A program made the translations under genes and the position numbers. Of a stretch of DNA of 34,371 bases, positions 29,741-34,371 are shown one piece after another (position 1 is the first letter of the stretch; each line of letters opens with the position of its first letter). A model generated the notes under the pieces. That model was not told the origin of the DNA and did not search any database. It saw only the letters and a list, made by a program, of their open reading frames with translations. Source of the DNA: Ornithinimicrobium sp. (GTDB lineage Bacteria > Actinomycetota > Actinomycetes > Actinomycetales > Dermatophilaceae); the NCBI RefSeq assembly GCF_030537745.1, contig NZ_JAUNVI010000032.1, positions 243 to 34,613 on the forward strand, given 5' to 3'.

Positions 29741-31861
29741 CTACTCCGTCTGTGTCGGCACGCTCAGGCCAAGCTCCTGCGGCAGCTCCGGCGCCTCCTC
29801 GCCCCGGACGTGCTCGGCCAGGAAGCCCTCGACCACGGCATACCAGACCTTGGCGTGCTGAGGGGCGAGGATCCAGTGGTTCTCCTTGGGGAAGTACAGG
29901 AAGCGGTGGACGGTGCTCCCATCGGCCGCGGCCGGGAGCCCGGACCTGGACAACAGCTCGTACCACAACCGCAGCCCTTCGCCGATCGGCACGCGATAGT
30001 CACGGTCGCCATGGATGACCAACATCGGCGTGACGATGTCTTCCACAAAATGGTGCGGGCTGTTGGCCTCACCCATCTCGCTCGTCATCTCCCGCTGCCA
30101 GTAGTAGGCCGCGTCCGTCGTCGGCCCGAAGCCGTCAAGGGCCCACAAGGACGCGTGCGTCACGATCGCCTTGAAGCGGTCGGTGTGACCCGCCACCCAG
30201 TTGGCCATGTAGCCGCCGAAGGACCCGCCCATGGCGGCGGTCCGCGTCGCGTCGATGTCCTCGCGGGCCTCGACCGCGTCGGTGATCGCCATCAGGTCGG
30301 TGTAGGGCGCAGCGCCCCAGGCGCCCCAGCCGCGCTGGATGAAGTCCTGTCCATAGCCCGTCGACAACGCGGGATCTGGCAGCAGCACGGCATACCCCTG
30401 GGACACCAGCAGCCACGGGTTCCAGCGCCAGCTCCAGGCATTCCACGAGCCCAACGGTCCGCCGTGGATCCACAACAGCAGGGGATGCCCACCGTCGCGG
30501 CGATCGGCCGGCAGCGCCAGCCAGCCGCGCACGCGGGAGCCGTCCGGGGCCGTCGTCTCGACTTCCTCGAGGGTGCCGGGCAGCTGCGGGCGCTCGACCG
30601 GTCCGGGCAGTGTGTCGACCTCGCCGGTGGTGAGGTCGAGCCGCACCACCTCGGGGGGGAAGAGGTAGGAGCTGCGCACGCCGTAGGCCGTCGTGCCGTC
30701 CGGGGCGAGCACCAGGTCGCTCCAGGCCGCGTCGTCGTGCGTGACCTGGGTGACCTCGCCGGAGGCCACCTCGATCCGGAAGACCGGTCGACGCCCGTCG
30801 CTGTCGGCCAGCGCCAGGATGCTCTTGCCGTCCGGCGCCCACGCGACCGGTTGGGCCCACCGGTCCCAGCCGTGCGCGAGGGGCGTCAGCTCCCCGGTGG
30901 TCGTGTCGATCACGAACAGCTGGGGGTTCGGCGCCGTGGTCGGGCTTGAGATCGGGCCGAGTGTGATGACCGCACGGGTGCCGTCGGGGCTGATCGGGCC
31001 GGCCTCGACGTCGGTCGCATCGCGGTCCAGGAGGGTATGGCGTTCGTCGGTGGCCAGGTCGAGGCGCACTAGGGCGGAGCGTCGGTCGGCGCGGGCCTGC
31101 GGGATGTCGATCGCGAGCAACGCAAAGGTGCCGTCGGGGGAGACGACGGGCGCTGGCTCGTGGAGCGGGGTCGGCAGATCCTTGGTCAGGTGACGCAGCC
31201 ACAGCTCCGGCGAGCGGTCGGTGGTGCCGGGCAGTGGCGGCGCAGCCTCCGCCTCGTGGTCGTCCAGATCGGCGACCGGGTCGGCGCCATGCTCGACCGC
31301 GAAGACCTGCGGCGTCTCCGGCCCCAGGTCGTGGTCCCAGAACCGGACCGGATAGCCGGAGTGCAGGATCGCATCGACCCCGCCCTCCTTGCGTGCCTTC
31401 GACAGGGCGGCATGCTGCTTCTCGTCCTGGGCGCCGGGCAGTCGCCCCGCCACGACCAGGACACGGTCGGCCTCCCGAGCCGTGACGACCCCCGCGATCC
31501 CGCCCGGTCGGCTCAGCACGACGCGAGCTTCACCACCCCGGGCCGGAATCAGCCAGAGCGCAGAGCGCGGCTCGTCGTCGTCGCTGTCCGGTGCGGGGCG
31601 TGAGGAACTGAAGTACAGGTCGCCGTTGGCCGCGAAGGCGGCCCCCGCCTCGCCCTTGGTGCTGCGGGTGAGCCGATGGGCTGGCTGGCTTCCGGAAGGG
31701 TCGACCTCCCACAGCGCAGTGGCGTATGCCGTGCCCTTGCGGTTCAGGGTCGCCACGGTCGTGACGAGACGGCTGCCGTCGGGGGAGAGGGCCGACCCGG
31801 ACACGCGAGGGAGGGCGACATAGTGGTCGAGGTCGTGGAACGCGGACACAGGTGCGGTCAT
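29741..31861 (-). CDS. S9 family prolyl oligopeptidase/acylaminoacyl-type peptidase
   Basis: A 706-residue serine peptidase. A beta-propeller of WD/PD40-like blades fills about 20-430 (for example SALSPDGSRLVTT, VSPDGTFALLAIDI, AWAPDGKSILALADSDG). An alpha/beta hydrolase domain follows, with S547 in GGSFGGYM, D621 in HGDRDYRVP and H662 in ENHW. It should cleave short peptides or N-acyl amino acids in the cytosol; no signal peptide is seen. Start at MTAPVSAFHDLDHY (31861) is preferred to the longer reading, whose first 63 residues are low-complexity and antisense to the PAC2 promoter region. The pterin dehydratase-VOC gene follows in the same operon. Confidence 0.92.
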   Translation of the reverse strand: MTAPVSAFHDLDHYVALPRVSGSALSPDGSRLVTTVATLNRKGTAYATALWEVDPSGSQPAHRLTRSTKGEAGAAFAANGDLYFSSSRPAPDSDDDEPRSALWLIPARGGEARVVLSRPGGIAGVVTAREADRVLVVAGRLPGAQDEKQHAALSKARKEGGVDAILHSGYPVRFWDHDLGPETPQVFAVEHGADPVADLDDHEAEAAPPLPGTTDRSPELWLRHLTKDLPTPLHEPAPVVSPDGTFALLAIDIPQARADRRSALVRLDLATDERHTLLDRDATDVEAGPISPDGTRAVITLGPISSPTTAPNPQLFVIDTTTGELTPLAHGWDRWAQPVAWAPDGKSILALADSDGRRPVFRIEVASGEVTQVTHDDAAWSDLVLAPDGTTAYGVRSSYLFPPEVVRLDLTTGEVDTLPGPVERPQLPGTLEEVETTAPDGSRVRGWLALPADRRDGGHPLLLWIHGGPLGSWNAWSWRWNPWLLVSQGYAVLLPDPALSTGYGQDFIQRGWGAWGAAPYTDLMAITDAVEAREDIDATRTAAMGGSFGGYMANWVAGHTDRFKAIVTHASLWALDGFGPTTDAAYYWQREMTSEMGEANSPHHFVEDIVTPMLVIHGDRDYRVPIGEGLRLWYELLSRSGLPAAADGSTVHRFLYFPKENHWILAPQHAKVWYAVVEGFLAEHVRGEEAPELPQELGLSVPTQTE

Positions 31862-31973
31862 GGGCTTCTTCTTATCACCCGCAGGCGAGCGCCCTGCGTC
31901 AGCGTCCGTCGGTACGGTAATCTGGCGTCCTCGGAATCCAGCGACTGACCTGGGCGTTGCACCAACGACGACG

Positions 31974-31980
31974 AGAGGAG
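31974..31980 (+). promoter_or_regulatory. Ribosome binding site for the PAC2 gene
   Basis: AGAGGAG, 6 nt before the ATG at 31987. It selects this start over an in-frame TTG at 31957. Confidence 0.75.
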
Positions 31981-31986
31981 AACGAC

Positions 31987-32940
31987 ATGCCGACGCACTC
32001 GCCACTGTTCCGGTTGGAGGCCGACGCCGAACGCCAGCCCCAGCCCGCACCCCTGCTTATGGTGTCGCTGGAGGGCTTCCTGGACGCCGGTCACGTGCGC
32101 TCCACCCTGGCCGAGCACCTGCTCAACACCCTCGAGCACGAGGTGGTCGCGAGTTTCGACGTCGACGAATTGATCGACTACCGCTCGCGCCGGCCGTTCA
32201 TGACCTTCGACTCCGACCACTACTCCGACTACGACGACCCGTCCCTCATCCTCTACCGGATGGCCGACGCCGCTGGCGAGCCCTTCCTGTTGCTGCACGG
32301 CATCGAGCCGGACTTCCGTTGGGAAGCCTTCATCGACGCCGTCCGCCAGCTCGGCCTGGCCTTCGGGGTGCGCCGTGTCGTGAGTGCGCACGGCATACCG
32401 ATGGCCGTCCCGCACACGCGTCCGGTCGGGACCACTCGCTTCAGCAGCGACCGTGCTCTGCTGGGGGACTTCACCCCGATCTTCGGCCAGATGAAGGTGC
32501 CGAGCAGCGCGGACTCCCTCCTGCACCTGCGCCTTGGCGAGTCGGGGTTGGCGACGATGGGGGTGGCCGTGCACGTCCCCCACTACCTGGCCGACACGCA
32601 GTTCGGCGATGCGGCGGTGGCGGCCCTGGACGCGGTCATGGAGCTCACGGGACTCGTGCTCCCCACCACGGACCTGGTCGAGATGGCGGCGCTGACGCGC
32701 AGCCGGATCGAGGAGGAACTGTCGCACAACGACGAGGCTCGTGAGGTGGTCGCCAACCTTGAGCAGGGCTATGACCGGTTCATCGAGGGCCAGCGTCAGC
32801 GCAGCCTGCTCGCCTCCAAGGAGGCCAACTTGCCCAGCGCGGACGAGATTGGCGAGGCCCTGGAGGCCTTCCTTCGCGAGGCCGAGAGCACCGGGACAGA
32901 CGCGCCCGACACGCACGCTACGGAGCCGGGCGAGGAGTAG
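31987..32940 (+). CDS. PAC2 (proteasome assembly chaperone-like) family protein
   Basis: A 317-residue protein of the actinobacterial PAC2 family. It has the opening LLMVSLEGFLDAGHVRSTLAEHLL, the DVDELIDYRSRRPFMTFDSDHY segment, LLLHGIEPDFRWEAF and RVVSAHGIPMAVPHTRPV, all typical. A charged helical tail follows (about 240-317). Family members occur in proteasome-bearing actinobacteria, but a role in proteasome assembly in bacteria is not established. Related mycobacterial structures are known (Rv2125). No proteasome genes lie in the window. It is divergent from the S9 peptidase over 125 bp, where TACGGT and TAATCT near 31913-31923 could be -10 boxes. Confidence 0.87.
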   Translation: MPTHSPLFRLEADAERQPQPAPLLMVSLEGFLDAGHVRSTLAEHLLNTLEHEVVASFDVDELIDYRSRRPFMTFDSDHYSDYDDPSLILYRMADAAGEPFLLLHGIEPDFRWEAFIDAVRQLGLAFGVRRVVSAHGIPMAVPHTRPVGTTRFSSDRALLGDFTPIFGQMKVPSSADSLLHLRLGESGLATMGVAVHVPHYLADTQFGDAAVAALDAVMELTGLVLPTTDLVEMAALTRSRIEEELSHNDEAREVVANLEQGYDRFIEGQRQRSLLASKEANLPSADEIGEALEAFLREAESTGTDAPDTHATEPGEE

Positions 32941-32981
32941 GACACGCTGCACTCCGGCGCCCTCTGCCCGAGTGCGCACGA

Positions 32982-33008
32982 CGCGAAAACTCGCGCTTCC
33001 CGTGCGAG
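32982..33008 (+). terminator. Two overlapping, mutually exclusive hairpins
   Basis: CGCGA-AAAC-TCGCG (32982-32995) and CTCGC-9 nt-GCGAG (32990-33008) share the segment 32990-32995, so only one can form at a time. They lie 41 nt after the PAC2 stop and end 25 nt before the EcsC ribosome binding site. They may end the PAC2 transcript or act as a leader switch for the EcsC gene. No T run follows. Confidence 0.4.
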
Positions 33009-33033
33009 AATTGCTACTTCTGACCAGTCCACC

Positions 33034-33039
33034 AGGAGG
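33034..33039 (+). promoter_or_regulatory. Ribosome binding site for the EcsC-family gene
   Basis: AGGAGG, 6 nt before the GTG at 33046, a near-ideal site that fixes this non-ATG start. Confidence 0.8.
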
Positions 33040-33045
33040 ACACTC

Positions 33046-33783
33046 GTGGGTCTTTTCGACTCCAAGGACGACCGTCCCGTCACTACTACTTCGGCCCCGG
33101 CGCCGCAGCCGGACGGCGCGCTCGACAAAATGGCGCAAGCCTTTATCGGGCGGCTGATGAACTTTGGGATCGACGGCATCGGGCCGGTCGATTCGGCCGC
33201 CGAGGTCGTGGCCAAGGCGCGCAAGAAGCACGGCGACAACGTCGACAAGGCGATCCAAGAGGTCGTCAGCGACCACGTCAAGGCGGCTGGGGTAGGTGGC
33301 TTCCTGACCGGCTTCGGGGGCTTGGTGACCATGCCGGTGTCGCTGCCCGCCAATGTCCTCGAGTTCTATACGATCGCCACCCGCATGGTGGCCTCGATCG
33401 CCGAACTGCGCGGCTACGAGGTCAAGAGCGAGGGGGCCCGCGCGGCGGTCCTCCTGACGCTCGTCGGCGCGGACGCTGACGACCTCATCGCCAAGGCCGG
33501 ACTGTCTGCGGCCAATCTCACCGGCTCGGGCCGCCTGGCACGCCTGGCGGTCACCAAGATGCCCAAGGCTGCCGGGATGATGATCAACAAGGCCGTCGGT
33601 TTCCGGCTGCTGACCAGCGTCGGTGGCAAGGCGCTGAGCCGGTTCATCCGGTTTGTCCCGGTCGCGGGCGGCATCGTCGGTGCCGGTCTGGACGGACTGC
33701 TGATGAAGCGGATCGCCGACCATGCCCGCACCGAATTCGCCGCGCGTGTGCCCGGCGAGGAGTCGACGGCTATCGCCGAGTAG
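33046..33783 (+). CDS. EcsC family protein
   Basis: A 245-residue protein. After a short disordered start (1-25) it shows the EcsC-family pattern: VKAAGVGGFLTGFGGLVTMPVSLPANVLEFYTIATRMVASIAELRGYEV, with two amphipathic or membrane-inserting helices rich in glycine. Later come GFRLLTSVGGKALSRFIRFVPVAGGIVGAGLDGLLMKRIADHA, a conserved glycine zipper-like stretch. EcsC is named for a gene beside an ABC transporter in Bacillus, but its activity is unknown, and no transporter is adjacent here. GTG start with AGGAGG. It is followed by an 81-bp gap and the DUF4192 gene. Confidence 0.88.
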   Translation: MGLFDSKDDRPVTTTSAPAPQPDGALDKMAQAFIGRLMNFGIDGIGPVDSAAEVVAKARKKHGDNVDKAIQEVVSDHVKAAGVGGFLTGFGGLVTMPVSLPANVLEFYTIATRMVASIAELRGYEVKSEGARAAVLLTLVGADADDLIAKAGLSAANLTGSGRLARLAVTKMPKAAGMMINKAVGFRLLTSVGGKALSRFIRFVPVAGGIVGAGLDGLLMKRIADHARTEFAARVPGEESTAIAE

Positions 33784-33798
33784 TGACGCAGGCCCTCC

Positions 33799-33813
33799 GG
33801 GGTTATCCACAGG
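33799..33813 (-). promoter_or_regulatory. Second copy of the 15-nt DnaA-box-containing motif
   Basis: Minus-strand CCTGTGGATAACCCC, 14 of 15 identical to 16168-16182. The core TTATCCACA is at 33803-33811 on the plus strand, 51 nt before the DUF4192 start. Confidence 0.5.
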
Positions 33814-33817
33814 TTGA

Positions 33818-33850
33818 GCGAGCGGGCCCGGCATCATCGGGTCCGCTCGC
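33818..33850 (+). other. Strong inverted repeat in the DUF4192 leader
   Basis: A 13-bp stem (33818-33830 with 33838-33850, one G-T pair) around a 7-nt loop. It sits between the DnaA-box-like motif and the DUF4192 start. It could terminate the EcsC transcript or fold in the DUF4192 leader; there is no T run. Confidence 0.6.
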
Positions 33851-33864
33851 GGCACTGTGGAGGT

Positions 33865-34371
33865 ATGACGAACAACCAGACCTCGGCTCCAGCCTTGCGG
33901 GGCGCTGCGCAGCTGCTCGCGACCCTGCCCTATCTGATCGGCTATCGACCCGACCACTCATTGGTGTTGGTCCTCACCCTGCTCGAGGATGCCAGGCGCC
34001 CCGGGTCCGTCGGGTCGAGATCGGCGCGGGTGGCGATGACCGTCCGCGTGGACCTGCCGCCGCCAGGGGGAGGTGCCGAGTTGGTGGCAGCGCTCGTAGA
34101 GCCAGTGCGGCGTGCGATCAGCGGAAGTCGAAGTGGCAGTGTCGTTGGGAACGGGTCCGAGAAAGGGCGCTGCGGGCCGACCATCGCGCTGCTGCATGCT
34201 TTCGCCCTCGACGTGGACGACGTCGTGGCGCGGGAGCTCCTGGCGCAGTTGCACTCGAAGTTGTCGCCCGTCGCGGTGGTGGTCCATGACTATTTTGTGG
34301 TGCACGGCGAGCGATATCTGCCGTTGGTCCGCAACGGGGTGTCCGACGACCGCAGTGACGATGACCGCAGC
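33865..34371 (+). CDS. DUF4192 family protein, C-terminus cut by window edge
   Basis: 169 codons are present and open at the window end. The opening APALRGAAQLLATLPYLIGYRPDHSLVLVLTL is typical of DUF4192, an actinobacterial family of usually 350-400 residues with no established function. Later strands (ARVAMTVRVDLPP, SPVAVVVHDYF) fit the family. A run of Ser/Arg/Gly near residues 87-97 may be an insertion. ATG at 33865 is directly preceded by GGAGGT, unusually close. A CACTGT 6 nt upstream could instead mark a leaderless start. The gene is preceded by a DnaA-box-like motif and a strong hairpin. Confidence 0.85.
   Translation, partial: MTNNQTSAPALRGAAQLLATLPYLIGYRPDHSLVLVLTLLEDARRPGSVGSRSARVAMTVRVDLPPPGGGAELVAALVEPVRRAISGSRSGSVVGNGSEKGRCGPTIALLHAFALDVDDVVARELLAQLHSKLSPVAVVVHDYFVVHGERYLPLVRNGVSDDRSDDDRS

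Noticed and set aside
31858..33957. Minus-strand open frame of 699 codons opposite the PAC2 and EcsC genes
   Set aside because: It crosses two well-supported genes and their ribosome binding sites; its composition is that of an antisense frame.

Overview
The window is about 70% G+C chromosomal DNA from an actinobacterium. Dense coding, frequent GTG starts, TAnnnT boxes 6-7 nt before start codons, a PknG-type kinase, DUF3418-type HrpA, a CoaE-GrpB fusion, a Cds1-like enzyme and PAC2 and DUF4192 proteins all fit Actinomycetota. Micrococcales (Intrasporangiaceae-like) is my best guess, but nothing here fixes the family. I see no rRNA, tRNA, CRISPR array, insertion sequence or phage gene. Both ends cut through genes.

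Region 1 (12546 down to 1, minus strand) is one long, tightly packed operon of at least ten genes. In transcription order they are: a TelA-family protein, an XpaC-like helical protein, a CbbX/SpoVK-type AAA+ ATPase, two four-helix membrane proteins, a helical protein of unknown function, a PknG-type Ser/Thr kinase with an extra N-terminal zinc ribbon, a PP2C phosphatase with a zinc ribbon, a von Willebrand A (VWA) protein, and a double zinc-ribbon protein cut by the window edge. Eight of the nine junctions overlap by 1-8 nt and the ninth has a 2-nt gap, so the genes are probably translationally coupled. I read it as a membrane-sensing phospho-signalling system: paired receptors, kinase, phosphatase, AAA+ and VWA remodelling proteins, and the TelA/XpaC pair. 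It resembles the mycobacterial PknG-GlnX-GlnH locus in logic, but no solute-binding lipoprotein is visible.

Region 2 (12.7-17.6 kb) holds single genes: a GNAT acetyltransferase and DUF1905 protein (minus), a Cds1-like PLP enzyme and a DUF445 membrane protein (plus), a small unrecognised protein (plus), and an alpha/beta hydrolase (minus).

Region 3 (17.6-21.6 kb) is a two-gene lipid operon. An MprF-type aminoacyl-phosphatidylglycerol synthase, whose N-terminal membrane part looks like a degenerate rhomboid, overlaps a membrane-anchored serine esterase.

Region 4 (21.6-29.0 kb) has a secreted or anchored GH13 alpha-amylase (minus), the divergent 1368-residue RNA helicase HrpA, and CoaE fused to a shortened GrpB-like domain.

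Region 5 (29.0-34.4 kb) has an S9 peptidase followed by a pterin dehydratase-VOC fusion (minus), then a PAC2 protein, an EcsC-family protein and the start of a DUF4192 gene (plus). The DUF4192 gene and the small gene at 16219 share a 15-nt upstream motif containing a perfect TTATCCACA.
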